A DNA stretch of 64,000 nt, from assembly GCF_004362855.1 (NCBI RefSeq), contig NZ_SNXW01000002.1, positions 186,001-250,000 of the forward strand, given 5' to 3'. Below, one piece after another: positions 35,579 through 47,120 of this stretch. Position numbers and translations under genes: made by a program. The stretch is from Aquabacterium commune. Lineage in GTDB: Bacteria; Pseudomonadota; Gammaproteobacteria; Burkholderiales; Burkholderiaceae_C. The notes beneath the pieces are model-generated. The model saw nothing but the letters and a program-made list of their open reading frames with translations, was not told the origin of the DNA and ran no database searches. The first letter of the stretch is position 1, and each line of letters begins with the position of its first letter.

Positions 35579-37441
<1,863 letters not shown>

Positions 37442-37447
37442 CGGCAC

Positions 37448-38200
37448 TCACCAGGGCAGGTCACCCCCCGTGTGGTCGATGAGCCGGCCGCTGCGCTCGG
37501 GCGTGAGGCCGGCCAGCACGCCCAGCAGGCGTTCCGCGGCCTCGGCAGGCGGCCTCACCGTCAGGCCCGTGCGGGCGAAAGGCGCGGACAGGGCCGTGTC
37601 CACCGTGCCCGGGTGCAGGGCCACGCACACCGCCTGCGGGTGGGTGCGGGCCAGCTCGATGGCCGAGGTGCGCACCAGTTGGTTGAGCGCCGCCTTGGCC
37701 GCGCGATAGCTGTACCAGCCGCCCAGCTGGTTGTCGCCGATGCTGCCGACCTTGGCCGACAGCGTGGCGAACACCGACCGCGCCTGGCGGGGCATCAAGG
37801 GCAGGAAGTGCTTCATCAGCAAGGCCGGGCCGATGGCGTTGACCGCGAAGGCGTGCGCCATGTGGGCAGCATCCAATTGACGCCAGGTTTTCTCGGGCGT
37901 CCAGCCATCGCCATGCAACCAGCCCGTGGCGTCGATCACCAGCCGCACAGGGCATGCCAGGGCATCGGATTGACCCTGCACCCATTGCGCGGCCTGGGCG
38001 ATGCTGGCCTCGTCGAGCAGGTCCAGCGACGGGTCGCTGTGCCGGCCCAGGCGCAGCACCTGCTCAGCCCCCCGTGGCGCCAGCGCCGCCAGGGCGTCGC
38101 TCAAGCCGGCCCCCAGGCCACCCGAGGCCCCGATCACCACGGCCACGCCGTCGGCCCACCAGGCGGGGTCCTCCACAGCGGCTGAAGGCGCGGCACTCAC
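37448..38200 (-). CDS. Short-chain dehydrogenase (C-factor-like), partner of the MerR gene
   Basis: 250-residue SDR. The coenzyme loop is VVIGASGGLGAGL, Asn-Ala follows in AVNAIGPALLM, Ser lies in FATLSAKVGSIGDN and the catalytic pair is YSYRAAK. The end is like C-factor (CsgA-type) SDRs. It starts at GTG 38200, overlapping the MerR stop (GTGA), so its translation depends on the regulator gene. Light-responsive LitR/CarH-type MerR loci in proteobacteria often carry an SDR of this kind, which is the best clue to its context. Confidence 0.85.
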   Translation of the reverse strand: MSAAPSAAVEDPAWWADGVAVVIGASGGLGAGLSDALAALAPRGAEQVLRLGRHSDPSLDLLDEASIAQAAQWVQGQSDALACPVRLVIDATGWLHGDGWTPEKTWRQLDAAHMAHAFAVNAIGPALLMKHFLPLMPRQARSVFATLSAKVGSIGDNQLGGWYSYRAAKAALNQLVRTSAIELARTHPQAVCVALHPGTVDTALSAPFARTGLTVRPPAEAAERLLGVLAGLTPERSGRLIDHTGGDLPW

Positions 38201-39234
38201 GCGGCCACCTTGCGCCCAGGCACCGTCACGCCCTCGGCCTGGGCCACCGTGGCCAGGGCCTCCTCCATCAGCGCGCGGGCGTGGCCGGCCACGCGGTACA
38301 GGTAGGCGTGCAGGGCCACATCGGCGGGCTGGCGGCTTTCGCAATCGGCGCTGTAGGCCTCGAACTGGCCCAGCATCGTGATCAGCTCCGCCATGTGCTT
38401 GGGGCACTCGCAGGCCACCTTGGGCATGGCGGCGGTCAAGGCCACCAGGTCGGAGGTGTCGAAACGCGGGGCAGGCGCCGGGTCGGGCAAGCTCAGCAAC
38501 GCCTGGCTGACACTGCGCCAGCCGCGCACGGTTTCCAGCACGGTCTGGCGGAACTCATCGGGCGCCAGCGGCGAGCGGCGCAACACCGCCGCACGCGCAC
38601 GCAAGGCCTCCTGCACCTGGGTGTTGGCAAAGCCGTAGATGACGATCATCTGGCGGGCGCCGACGGTGCGCACCATGCGGCTGAGCCAGTCCACCGACTC
38701 CATGTGCACGGCGCCCAGATCGGCCAGCACCATGTCGGCCTGCACCTGCTGCAGCGCCAGTTCGGAGACGGCACTGTCGTCCACGCTGCCCACCACCTGC
38801 AAACCTTCGATGCCCCTCAGCGCATCACCCCAGCGGGCCGATGCGCCCGTGCCGACCAGCAGCAGGCGCACAACAGGCGAGCCCGAGGCGCTGGACGCAC
38901 GGGCCGGCGCGCCCGCAGGCAAAGGGATGCCGCGCGCCAACACCGACTCCGTCTGCTCGGCCTCGTTGACGAGGTCCTGCAGGCGGGGCGTCTCGACACG
39001 CGCCAGCATGCCAATGGCGTGGCCCTTGTTCACCAGTTGCTTGATCAGCACCAAGCGGCGCACGTCCTGGCTGGAATACAGTCGGTGGCCAGAGGGCGCC
39101 TGCGTGGGACCCACGACGTTGTAGCGACGCTCCCACACACGCAAAGTGGCCACAGGAATGTTTACCATGCGAGCAGCCGCACTGCTTCGGTAGCGCGGCA
39201 TCCCGGCATCGACCGGATCGGTTGAATCAATCAT
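38197..39234 (-). CDS. MerR-family regulator with degenerate sensor domain (LitR/CarH-like layout)
   Basis: 345-residue DNA-binding protein. Residues 14-85 form a MerR winged helix (MVNIPVATLRVWERRYNVV, SGHRLYSSQDVRRL). Residues about 120-225 look like a Rossmann-type receiver (VRLLLVGTGASARW ... MVLADLGAVH ... MIVIYGF), but the DxHxxG motif of B12-binding CarH/LitR proteins is absent. The C-terminal part has CECPKHMAELI and a helical bundle, as in some Burkholderiales LitR-like regulators. It is thus likely a light-, redox- or metabolite-responsive repressor that no longer binds cobalamin through His. Two TTCAATGAA boxes lie just upstream of its start. Confidence 0.8.
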   Translation of the reverse strand: MIDSTDPVDAGMPRYRSSAAARMVNIPVATLRVWERRYNVVGPTQAPSGHRLYSSQDVRRLVLIKQLVNKGHAIGMLARVETPRLQDLVNEAEQTESVLARGIPLPAGAPARASSASGSPVVRLLLVGTGASARWGDALRGIEGLQVVGSVDDSAVSELALQQVQADMVLADLGAVHMESVDWLSRMVRTVGARQMIVIYGFANTQVQEALRARAAVLRRSPLAPDEFRQTVLETVRGWRSVSQALLSLPDPAPAPRFDTSDLVALTAAMPKVACECPKHMAELITMLGQFEAYSADCESRQPADVALHAYLYRVAGHARALMEEALATVAQAEGVTVPGRKVAA

Positions 39235-39250
39235 GACGCTGGTCTTTCAC

Positions 39251-39279
39251 TTCAATGAACCCGAATTGAGTTCAATGAA
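39251..39279. promoter_or_regulatory. Paired TTCAATGAA boxes upstream of the MerR gene
   Basis: TTCAATGAA occurs at 39251-39259 and 39271-39279, exactly 20 nt apart (about two helix turns). Each box is itself palindromic around its centre base. They sit 17-45 nt before the MerR start, where an autoregulatory operator would be expected. Confidence 0.55.
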
Positions 39280-39324
39280 GCGATTCTGAAGCCTGGCGTT
39301 TTGTTTTGAATCACCTGAAAATGC

Positions 39325-39341
39325 GTCAACTCAAGGTCAAC
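39325..39341. promoter_or_regulatory. GTCAAC direct repeats with 11-nt period, upstream of HiPIP
   Basis: GTCAAC at 39325-39330 and 39336-39341. An 11-nt direct repeat is the arrangement known for CarH-type MerR operators. It lies 33-49 nt before the HiPIP start. Confidence 0.4.
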
Positions 39342-39373
39342 CCCTCTGCAACCCCCACTCACCGGAGCTTTCC

Positions 39374-39679
39374 ATGACCAGCCGTCGCCAGTTCATCATG
39401 ACCCTCGTCCCCGCTGCCGCAGCCCTCGGCGTCGCCACTTCGGTGCGCGCCGCCGATGCCGCCAAGGTGGATGAGAAAGACCCCGCCGCCACCGGCCTGG
39501 GCTACAAGCACGACGCCACCAAGGTGGACGCCAAGAAGTACCCCACCTACAAGGCCGGCAGCAATTGCGCCAACTGCCAGTTCTACCAAGGCAAGGATGC
39601 CTGGGGCGTGTGCCCCCTGCTGGGTGGCAAGCAAGTGAACGGCAAGGGCTGGTGCTCGGCCTGGGCCAAGAAAGCTTGA
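39374..39679 (+). CDS. High-potential iron-sulfur protein (HiPIP), Tat-exported
   Basis: 101-residue periplasmic electron carrier with one 4Fe-4S cluster at high potential. A Tat signal (SRRQFIM, residues 3-9) ends near VRA26. The cluster ligands are Cys65, Cys68, Cys80 and Cys94 (CANC, GVC, GWC), in the HiPIP spacing. HiPIPs serve photosynthetic reaction centres or other terminal reductases/oxidases in purple bacteria and relatives. Start 39374 has GGAG upstream. A strong terminator follows. It diverges from the MerR gene. Confidence 0.95.
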   Translation: MTSRRQFIMTLVPAAAALGVATSVRAADAAKVDEKDPAATGLGYKHDATKVDAKKYPTYKAGSNCANCQFYQGKDAWGVCPLLGGKQVNGKGWCSAWAKKA

Positions 39680-39735
39680 TGCCGGCCTGACCCGCTCCTG
39701 ACGCAGCGCCTGCACAGGCCTGCGTCAAACGTCAG

Positions 39736-39770
39736 AAAGCCCGTCCGGCGCAAACCGGGACGGGCTTTTT
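39736..39770. terminator. Strong terminator after the HiPIP gene
   Basis: AAAGCCCGTCC (39736-39746) and GGACGGGCTTT (39758-39768) form an 11-bp stem with an 11-nt loop, ending in five T. The reverse strand also gives a T-run, so it may serve the convergent Tim44-domain gene as well. Confidence 0.88.
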
Positions 39771-39837
39771 CATGGGCTGTTTGGCGAGAAGGATGAGAGG
39801 CCGAAGCCCCCCGCCTTCTTTCAGCGAACCCAGAGAC

Positions 39838-40851
39838 TCAAGGCTGCACGGGCGTGATGCCGGCAATCGCCCAATCGCGGCTGTCGTCCAGCGGTTTGAC
39901 CAGGTGCCAGAGCTCATCGAAGGGCTGGGCGCCCTGGTCGATTTCCTCGCGGATCAGGCCATGGAAGCGCACGGACACGACCCACTGACCCTGCTCCTGG
40001 GCGGTGTCCTCCACCTCGGCGTCCAGTTGCATCACATCGGTCTGCTGCCTGGCCGTGCCGCGCTCCTGCAGGTCCAGACGCAGGGATGCGAACAGCTCCG
40101 GCGTGGTGAACTTGCGCAGGTCGTCGAGGTTGGCTTCGTCGTTGGCGGCCTGCATGCGGATGAAGATCATCTTGGCGATGCGGGTGAAGCCAGCTGCGTC
40201 AAAGCCTGCCGGGGCAGCGGCAGAGGCGGTCGACGCCACAGCACCGCCCGCACCAGCACCCGGGCCGATGCCCATGCCACCGGCGGCAAAGCTGTCACGG
40301 GCCATGGGCGCCTGCGGGGCCACCGGCTCGGGTGCACGCTGCGGGAAAGGCGCACCAGCACCAGCGAGCTGCGGGCCGTTGCCGGCTGCTGCAGCACCGC
40401 CACGCATGCGGCGCATGATCCAGCCGATGGCCACCATCGCGACCACGGCCAGCAAGGCCATCATCATGAAGTTGCCGAGTTCTTCACCGAAACCGAAGTG
40501 GCTGGCCAGCGCGGCCAGGCCCAGACCAGCGGCCAGGCCGGCGATCGGGCCCATCCAGGAGCGCTTGGCCGGCTGAGCCGCGGCCGCGGCGGCCGCGTTG
40601 GCGGGCGCTGCCTGGTTGGGTCGGGCGGCGGCATTGTTGGTGGCGTTGTTCGTCGCGTTGTTGGGCGAAGCCGGCGGCGAGGTGTCGGCCTGCTTGGCCG
40701 GCATCTGCCGCTGCATGCCCGAGGCGCGGCCGCTGCCCAGGCGCTTGGCCTCGGCGTCCATGGGCGCCACGGCCACCGCCGTGCAGACCACGGCCAGCAT
40801 CAAAGTCATCAATCTGGACGCCAGTCCCTGGCGCATCGAAATTCGCTGCAT
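39838..40851 (-). CDS. Tim44-domain membrane protein
   Basis: 337-residue protein. A signal or first helix (about 12-33) is followed by a low-complexity Asn/Ala/Pro region with repeated NNATNNA (70-100), a membrane pair (about 115-160), a Gly/Ala-rich linker and a C-terminal Tim44-like domain (about 225-335) with FTRIAKMIFIRMQAANDEANLDDLRKF-type helices. Bacterial Tim44-domain proteins are poorly understood; the fold is like that of the mitochondrial import motor subunit. Start 40851 (MQRISMRQGL) or the second ATG at 40836 are both possible; neither has a clear ribosome site. Confidence 0.83.
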   Translation of the reverse strand: MQRISMRQGLASRLMTLMLAVVCTAVAVAPMDAEAKRLGSGRASGMQRQMPAKQADTSPPASPNNATNNATNNAAARPNQAAPANAAAAAAAQPAKRSWMGPIAGLAAGLGLAALASHFGFGEELGNFMMMALLAVVAMVAIGWIMRRMRGGAAAAGNGPQLAGAGAPFPQRAPEPVAPQAPMARDSFAAGGMGIGPGAGAGGAVASTASAAAPAGFDAAGFTRIAKMIFIRMQAANDEANLDDLRKFTTPELFASLRLDLQERGTARQQTDVMQLDAEVEDTAQEQGQWVVSVRFHGLIREEIDQGAQPFDELWHLVKPLDDSRDWAIAGITPVQP

Positions 40852-41077
40852 GTTCAAAGCCCGAAGGCGTGGATGAAACAGGCCCCCATTGTGCTCAATT
40901 TGTGCGACGCGCGGGCCCTTGTGGCCAAGACAAGCTTGCGCCCCAGGCGCAGAAGGCCTGCCGCCGAGCCACCGCACGCAAAACCACACCAGCCCAGGGG
41001 CCTCTGACACCCCCCCAAGCTCGCCCCGACAGGCGACAATATCGGGTTGTCTGCCGACGCCTCGCTGCGTCACCCCC

Positions 41078-43636
41078 ATGCCCGAACTGACCGTCACTCT
41101 GCCTGGCCCAGCGCCCGGCCCAGCCGCCAAGCCCCTGAGCAGCTACAAGCCTTTCTGGGCCAAGCGCTACGGCCCGGCACCCTTCCTGCCCACCACGCGC
41201 GCCGAGATGGACGCGCTGGGCTGGGACAGCTGCGACATCGTCATCGTCTCGGGCGACGCCTATGTCGATCATCCCAGCTTCGGCATGGCCGTGATCGGCC
41301 GCATGCTGGAGAACCAGGGCTTCCGCGTGGGCATCATCGCCCAGCCCGACTGGCTGAGCGCCGAGCCCTTCAAGGCGCTGGGCAAGCCCAACCTGTTATG
41401 GGGCGTGACCGCCGGCAACATGGACTCCATGATCAACCGCTACACGGCCGACCGCAAGCTGCGCAGCGACGACGCCTACACGCCGGGCGGCAACGGCGGC
41501 CAGCGGCCCGACCGCGCGGCCACCGTCTATTCGCAGCGCTGCCGCGAGGCCTTCCCGGGCGTGCCCGTGGTGCTGGGCGGCATCGAGGGCTCGCTGCGCC
41601 GCATCGCGCATTACGATTACTGGTCCGACAAGGTGCGCCGCAGCGTGCTGATGGACAGCAAGGCCGACCTGCTGCTGTATGGCAACGCGGAGCGCGCCAT
41701 CATCGAGGTCGCGCACCGCCTGGCCGAGCGCGAACCGGTCGAGGCCATCACCGACGTGCGCGGCACCGCCTTCATCCGCCGCCGCAACGACCCGACGGCG
41801 CAAGGCTGGTTCGAGCTGGACTCCACCGAGGTGGACCGCCCCGGCCGCATCGACCAGCACATCAACCCCTACATGGGCATGGCCCAGGCCGCTGCCGAGC
41901 AGGGCCAGAGTTGCGCACTGGAAGACGCCGGCGCCTTCGACCCGGTCAAAGACGCGGTCGGCAAGGGCGTGCAGGTCCAGCCCATCCGCCTTGACATCCG
42001 CGCCTCGGTGAAAGACAAGGTGATGGTGCCGGCGCAAGCCCAGGCCCAGGCCCACGCACATGCCCACGAGGACGAAGCCGACGAGCTGGAAGCGCCTGCC
42101 GCTGACGCCGCCACGACCTCGGCCTCCCGCACCGGCAAGATCGTCATGCCACCGCGCGAGCGCACCGTCATCCGCCTGCCCGCCTACGAGGCACTCAAGG
42201 ACGACCCGGTGCTCTACGCCCACGCCAACCGCGTGCTGCACCTCGAAACCAACCCGGGCAACGCCCGCGCGCTGGTGCAGCGGCACGGCGAAGGCCCCGG
42301 CGCCCGCGACGTCTGGATCAACCCGCCGCCCATCCCGCTGACCACGCCCGAGATGGACCTGGTCTTCGACCTGCCCTACGCCCGCGCGCCGCATCCCAGC
42401 TACGGTGACGCCGTCATCCCGGCGTGGGACATGATCCGCTTCAGCATCAACATCATGCGCGGCTGCTTCGGCGGCTGCACCTTCTGCTCCATCACCGAGC
42501 ACGAGGGCCGCATCATCCAGAGCCGCTCCGAGGCCTCGGTGCTGCGCGAGATCGAGACCATCCGCGACAAGGTCAAGGGCTTCACCGGCGTCATCTCCGA
42601 CCTGGGCGGCCCCACGGCCAACATGTACCGCATTGGCTGCAAGTCGCCCGTCATCGAGGCCGCCTGCCGCAAGCCCTCGTGCGTGTACCCCGACATCTGC
42701 CCCAACCTCAACACCGACCACGCCCCCCTGATCCGCATGTACCGGCGCGCCCGCGCCCTGCCCGGCATCAAGAAGATCCTGATCGGCTCGGGGCTGCGCT
42801 ACGACCTGGCCGTGCGCTCGCCCGAGTACATCAAGGAGCTGGTGACCCACCACGTCGGCGGCTACCTGAAGATCGCGCCTGAGCACACGGAAACCGGGCC
42901 GCTGTCGAAGATGATGAAGCCCGGCATGGGCGCCTACGACCGCTTCAAGGAGCTGTTCGAGAAGTACAGCGCCGAAGCCGGCAAGAAGCAGTACCTCATC
43001 CCCTACTTCATCGCGGCCCACCCGGGCACGACCGACGAAGACATGATGAACCTGGCGATCTGGCTCAAACGCAACGGCTTCAAGGCCGACCAGGTGCAAA
43101 CGTTTTACCCCAGCCCCATGGCCACGGCCACGGCCATGTACCACTCCGGCATGAACACGCTCAAGGGCATCAGCCGCGATGCCCGCAAAGGTGAGCGCGT
43201 GGACATCGTCAAGGGCGAGAAGCGCCGTCGCTTGCACAAGGCCTTCCTGCGCTACCACGACCCCAACAACTGGCCGCTGCTGCGCGAAGCGCTCATGGCC
43301 ATGGGCCGCCGTGACCTGATCGGCAACGGCCCGAACCACCTGATCCCGACCTACCAGCCCGTCACCGACGGCACCTACGAGAGCGCGCGTCGCAAGAATT
43401 CGACCCAGGCCGGCACGAAGACGTCGGTGGTGACCGTGGGGCGGGTGCAGCGCAACGAGGGGTCCGAGGCAAGCCCAACGCGCCGTGGCGGCAAAGCCAC
43501 CGAACACGACCCGCGGGACCTGCCGAAGGTCAGCGCGCGCCGCCCCAAGCCAGGGCAGATGCTGACCCAGCACACGGGGCTGCCACCGCGCGCCGGCGCG
43601 GGCTCGAAGCCGCGCAGCGCCAAGAAACCCCGCTGA
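41078..43636 (+). CDS. YgiQ family radical SAM protein
   Basis: 852-residue radical SAM protein. The 4Fe-4S ligands are Cys463, Cys467 and Cys470 in CFGGCTFC, followed by [14 protein letters not shown]. The N-terminal YgiQ domain begins ELTVTLPG and [34 protein letters not shown]. It is about 110 residues longer than usual YgiQ because of an Ala/His-rich insert at about 305-345 and a basic tail. The reaction is unknown for the whole family. It is a single-gene unit; start 41078 gives the family N-terminus with no clear ribosome site. Confidence 0.9.
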   Translation: MPELTVTLPGPAPGPAAKPLSSYKPFWAKRYGPAPFLPTTRAEMDALGWDSCDIVIVSGDAYVDHPSFGMAVIGRMLENQGFRVGIIAQPDWLSAEPFKALGKPNLLWGVTAGNMDSMINRYTADRKLRSDDAYTPGGNGGQRPDRAATVYSQRCREAFPGVPVVLGGIEGSLRRIAHYDYWSDKVRRSVLMDSKADLLLYGNAERAIIEVAHRLAEREPVEAITDVRGTAFIRRRNDPTAQGWFELDSTEVDRPGRIDQHINPYMGMAQAAAEQGQSCALEDAGAFDPVKDAVGKGVQVQPIRLDIRASVKDKVMVPAQAQAQAHAHAHEDEADELEAPAADAATTSASRTGKIVMPPRERTVIRLPAYEALKDDPVLYAHANRVLHLETNPGNARALVQRHGEGPGARDVWINPPPIPLTTPEMDLVFDLPYARAPHPSYGDAVIPAWDMIRFSINIMRGCFGGCTFCSITEHEGRIIQSRSEASVLREIETIRDKVKGFTGVISDLGGPTANMYRIGCKSPVIEAACRKPSCVYPDICPNLNTDHAPLIRMYRRARALPGIKKILIGSGLRYDLAVRSPEYIKELVTHHVGGYLKIAPEHTETGPLSKMMKPGMGAYDRFKELFEKYSAEAGKKQYLIPYFIAAHPGTTDEDMMNLAIWLKRNGFKADQVQTFYPSPMATATAMYHSGMNTLKGISRDARKGERVDIVKGEKRRRLHKAFLRYHDPNNWPLLREALMAMGRRDLIGNGPNHLIPTYQPVTDGTYESARRKNSTQAGTKTSVVTVGRVQRNEGSEASPTRRGGKATEHDPRDLPKVSARRPKPGQMLTQHTGLPPRAGAGSKPRSAKKPR

Positions 43637-43659
43637 GTCCCATCAACGAGGCACGCGCA

Positions 43660-45627
43660 TCAGGCCACGGCGGATGCCGGCGTTGGTGACCTCGCCGCGG
43701 GATCTCGACGCCCCACCCGCACGCCCAGGTGTCGGCGCAGCACGCGGTTCATGTCGCTCGGCACGAAGGGCTTGCGGATGTGGTCGTTCATGCCCACCTC
43801 GAGGCAGTGCCGGTGGTCGTCGATGGGGTCGCCAGCGCTCATGGCCACGATCGGCACGGGTGCCCAGCCCTGCTGCAACTCCAGCTCGCGGATCCGGCGC
43901 GTGGCCTCGATGCCGCCCATCAGCGGCATGTGGAAGTCCATCAGCACGAGGTCGGGCTCATGCGCGCGCAGCCACTCCAGCGCACGCCGCCCGTTGTCTG
44001 CGACGACGACCTCCAGCCCCAACCGTTCGAGCGTGGCTTGCGCCACCAGCACGTTGACGGGGTTGTCCTCCACGACCAGCACACGCCCGGCGAGGCGCAA
44101 GGTGGCGGGCTCGTCACCGAAGGCGTCCTGACGCAACCCCGCCTCGGCGGCATCGGAGGGTGGGCGATTCGTTCGAGGCCAGCTCAAGGTGAACGAGAAG
44201 GTCGTGCCGATGCCCACGCGGCTTTCACAGCGCAGCTGACCGCCCATGGCCACGCAAATCTGCTGTGAAATGCTCAGGCCCAGCCCCGTGCCACCGACCA
44301 GGTCGCCATCGCGCGCATCGACCTGGTGGAAGGCATCGAAGACCTTGTCGAGGTGCGCCTCGGGGATGCCCCGGCCCGTGTCCTGCACCTCGAAGGTGAC
44401 GCGGCAATCGCCCTCGGCACCGGCGATGGCCTCGGCGGGCTCCAGCCCCATTCGGACGATGACGTGCCCCTGCGTGGTGAACTTGACGGCGTTGCCCACC
44501 AGGTTCGTGAGGACCTGGCGCAAGCGGTCCGGGTCGAGGATGAGCCACAGGTCATCGGGCAGGCTGGAGCGCAACATCACCACCAGCCCCTTGTCCTGCG
44601 CCGTGACCTGGGAGAGCTCGCACACGTGGCGCGCCAGCTCGTTGATCAGCACCGGCCTGGGGTTCAGCCGCAAACCATGGTCCTTGAGCCGCGAGAAGTC
44701 CAGCACGTCGTTGATGACGCCCAGCAGGTGCTCGCCCGCGTTGTGAAGCAGGCCGATCTGGGACAGATCCTCAGGCCGGTGCATGCGGGACAGCAACATG
44801 CGCGACAGCCCGAGGATGCCGTGCAGCGGCGTGCGCATCTCATGGCTCATGGTGGCCAGGAAACGCCCCTTGGCGGCGCTCAGGGACTCGGCCTCGTGCA
44901 GGGCCTGGGCACGGGCCTGCGCCAGCGCCTCGCTCTCGAAACGCAGACGCAGCATCTCGCCGATGCGGTGGTGGGCCCGGTCGGCTTCCAGCCAGAGGAT
45001 CACCAGGAACCCCATGATGCTGATGAAGCCAAACCACCCGAGCGGCCCGCCGGTGTTCGCGCAATACAGGGCGGAAGACACCAGGATGGGCACGGTCCAG
45101 GCGCGCACGTTGGCCCGGTCGCTGCTGATCTGCGCGGCGCCCGTGGCCGCCATGCCGATCATCACGCCGATGATCGCGGTCGCCAGTTGCTGGTCGTTGC
45201 GCACGGGCAGTGCCCATGGCAGGGCGCTCCAGCACAGGCCGAACACCAGGGTCAGCCAGTAATAGCTGTGCTGCCAGAACGGCGCGAGGCGATCGGCCGC
45301 GCGGAAATATGACTGGGCATGCAAGGCACGCGTGACGGCCAGCACCAGCGCGACCAGCAGCCAGGCCTGCGTGGGCCAGGTGGATGGTGTGGGCAGCGTG
45401 AAGTGGATCAGGCCACCGATCACGATGGTGAAGCCGCACAGCGTCCATGCGGTGACCGGCATGTGGCCGTACAGCATCCTTGTACGCGCATGGCTGACGC
45501 GTGCCGCCAGGACGTCGGCCAGCACACCATCGGCCTGGGCCATTCGTGCCATTCGTGCCGCTGGGGCGCTGAGGTGAAGGTCGTCCATTGGGTGGCGAAA
45601 AACTGTGGGGTGACGCGAACTGGCCAT
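43660..45627 (-). CDS. Hybrid sensor histidine kinase (membrane sensor, HK, receiver)
   Basis: 655-residue signalling protein. About six hydrophobic segments occupy residues 55-215, and the histidine of MSHEMRTPLHG is His262. An HATPase domain (about 360-490) with NLVGNAVKF and DTGRGIP plus GGTGLGLSI follows, then a receiver (about 520-640) with the phospho-acceptor Asp in LVLMDFHMP. The sensor helices have no close family I can name. The start is uncertain: ATG 45627 has an AAAGG right next to it, ATG 45588 would shorten the protein by 13 residues. It lies downstream of the DUF4010 gene, 84 nt apart. Confidence 0.85.
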   Translation of the reverse strand: MASSRHPTVFRHPMDDLHLSAPAARMARMAQADGVLADVLAARVSHARTRMLYGHMPVTAWTLCGFTIVIGGLIHFTLPTPSTWPTQAWLLVALVLAVTRALHAQSYFRAADRLAPFWQHSYYWLTLVFGLCWSALPWALPVRNDQQLATAIIGVMIGMAATGAAQISSDRANVRAWTVPILVSSALYCANTGGPLGWFGFISIMGFLVILWLEADRAHHRIGEMLRLRFESEALAQARAQALHEAESLSAAKGRFLATMSHEMRTPLHGILGLSRMLLSRMHRPEDLSQIGLLHNAGEHLLGVINDVLDFSRLKDHGLRLNPRPVLINELARHVCELSQVTAQDKGLVVMLRSSLPDDLWLILDPDRLRQVLTNLVGNAVKFTTQGHVIVRMGLEPAEAIAGAEGDCRVTFEVQDTGRGIPEAHLDKVFDAFHQVDARDGDLVGGTGLGLSISQQICVAMGGQLRCESRVGIGTTFSFTLSWPRTNRPPSDAAEAGLRQDAFGDEPATLRLAGRVLVVEDNPVNVLVAQATLERLGLEVVVADNGRRALEWLRAHEPDLVLMDFHMPLMGGIEATRRIRELELQQGWAPVPIVAMSAGDPIDDHRHCLEVGMNDHIRKPFVPSDMNRVLRRHLGVRVGRRDPAARSPTPASAVA

Positions 45628-45711
45628 CCTTTATCGGACGCCGTTCAGCAGGACTTGAATGCGAGCGCGCCTCCAAGCCCTCCCGCCACACCCTGACATC
45701 ACGCTGTCCAG

Positions 45712-46953
45712 TCACCCCCAATGCCACGCCCAGACCAGGGCCACGTTCACCCCCAAGGCGGCGGCCACCACCAGGCCATAGACGCGACCGCCCGAGACCC
45801 AGGCGGCCACGCTGCGGGTCGCGCTGTTGACGGTGATGGCCAGCAAAACACCGGACATCGCCGCGTCGTGCCCGATCAGCCCCGTGCCGCTCATCGACAT
45901 CAAGGCCACCATCGGGGCATGGGCGTCGGCCAGGGCCGCGATGCCAGTGCCCAGCATCAAGCCGAGGTCACCGCGCTGGTGGGCCAGGTTGACCACCACC
46001 GCACCAGCGATCAGCAAGGCCCCCACGGTCGCGGCCTCCCGCAGGCGCAAGACCCGTCGCCCCGGCGGCAGCCCCCCAGGGGCGGTGGCTGACGCCCTGC
46101 GCCACAGGAGCACACCGATCACCAAAGGCGCAGCCACACCCACCAGCACCATCGGCAGCCACTCCAGCAAGCCCCCGGGCACCACCACCGAGGCCATCAG
46201 CGCCACCTGCATCCAGGTGGCAGCAGAAGACAGCACTGCCGCGCTGCAGGCCAGCTGAAGAGGTGTCTGGCCGCTGCGCACACGCCCGCCCATCGCCGTG
46301 ATGGTGGCGGTGCTGGAGACGAAACCACCGAGCAGGCCCGACACCGGCAAACCGAGTCGGCTGCCCAGCAAGCGCTGCGCGACATGGCTGAGCGCCTGCA
46401 TGGCCAGGATGACCACCAGCAGGGTCAGCATCCGGCGGGGCGACAGACCACCCAGCCACGTCAGCGACTGCGCGGGCAGGAGCGGCAACAAGATCAGCAA
46501 GAGCGCCGCCAGCAGCAGGCCGTCGTGCAACTCGTCTTCGCTCAACCAGTGCGTGGCGAAGTGGTGCAAGCGCTCGCGGGCGGCCAGCAAGCTGGCCAGC
46601 AGCACCGCCGCAGCCGCGGCCAGTTCGGGTTGCGGCACAGCCAACATGCCGATGAGGGCGGTGGTGACCAAGGCCAGTTCGGTGGTCAGGCCGGGGTCGT
46701 CGGAGCGGGAGCGCAGGTAGGACAGCGCCGCCAGGACGGTCACGCCCAACAGCGCCACCGCGGCCAGCGCGACCGACACGATCTGCGCACACACGCCCAG
46801 CAGCGCCGCCACCATGAAGGTGCGCAGGCCCGCCGATTGGCGCTGCGGCCCTTCGCCCTTGCGGCGCTCGCGCTCCAGGCCGATCAGCATGCCCGCGCCC
46901 AAGGCCACCACCACGCCCACCTGCTCGGCCGACAAGGCCCCGATCTGCAACAT
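45712..46953 (-). CDS. MgtC/SapB-DUF4010 membrane protein
   Basis: 413-residue multi-pass inner-membrane protein with 10 or more hydrophobic segments. The N-terminal MgtC/SapB-like part has GAGMLIGLERERRKGEG and SAGLRTFMVAALLG; the rest is a DUF4010 domain with FVSSTATITAMGGR. MgtC-like proteins are linked to magnesium stress; transport by this branch has not been shown. Start 46953 (MLQIGALSAEQV) is preferred over 46980, which adds nine basic residues. Confidence 0.82.
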   Translation of the reverse strand: MLQIGALSAEQVGVVVALGAGMLIGLERERRKGEGPQRQSAGLRTFMVAALLGVCAQIVSVALAAVALLGVTVLAALSYLRSRSDDPGLTTELALVTTALIGMLAVPQPELAAAAAVLLASLLAARERLHHFATHWLSEDELHDGLLLAALLLILLPLLPAQSLTWLGGLSPRRMLTLLVVILAMQALSHVAQRLLGSRLGLPVSGLLGGFVSSTATITAMGGRVRSGQTPLQLACSAAVLSSAATWMQVALMASVVVPGGLLEWLPMVLVGVAAPLVIGVLLWRRASATAPGGLPPGRRVLRLREAATVGALLIAGAVVVNLAHQRGDLGLMLGTGIAALADAHAPMVALMSMSGTGLIGHDAAMSGVLLAITVNSATRSVAAWVSGGRVYGLVVAAALGVNVALVWAWHWG

Positions 46954-47120
46954 CTCGACTCTGCCCCTTCTTGCCTGCACAACTCGCCGTGCGAGCCAGT
47001 ATCGCGCCGATCAGGCACAGGCCCGCACGCGCCCGAGCACCAGCGAAACGAAACTCCCCGCGTGGCCTGCATGCCCCTTGCGCTGCCTTAAACTTCACGC
47101 TTTACCAGCACCGCATCTCC

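Noticed and set aside
38197..39234. Classical B12-dependent CarH/LitR photoreceptor
   Set aside because: The overall layout is similar, but the DxHxxG cobalamin motif is missing, so I call it LitR-like only.
41396..43573. Minus-strand open frame of 725 codons across the YgiQ gene
   Set aside because: Same reasoning: shadow of a conserved radical SAM gene.
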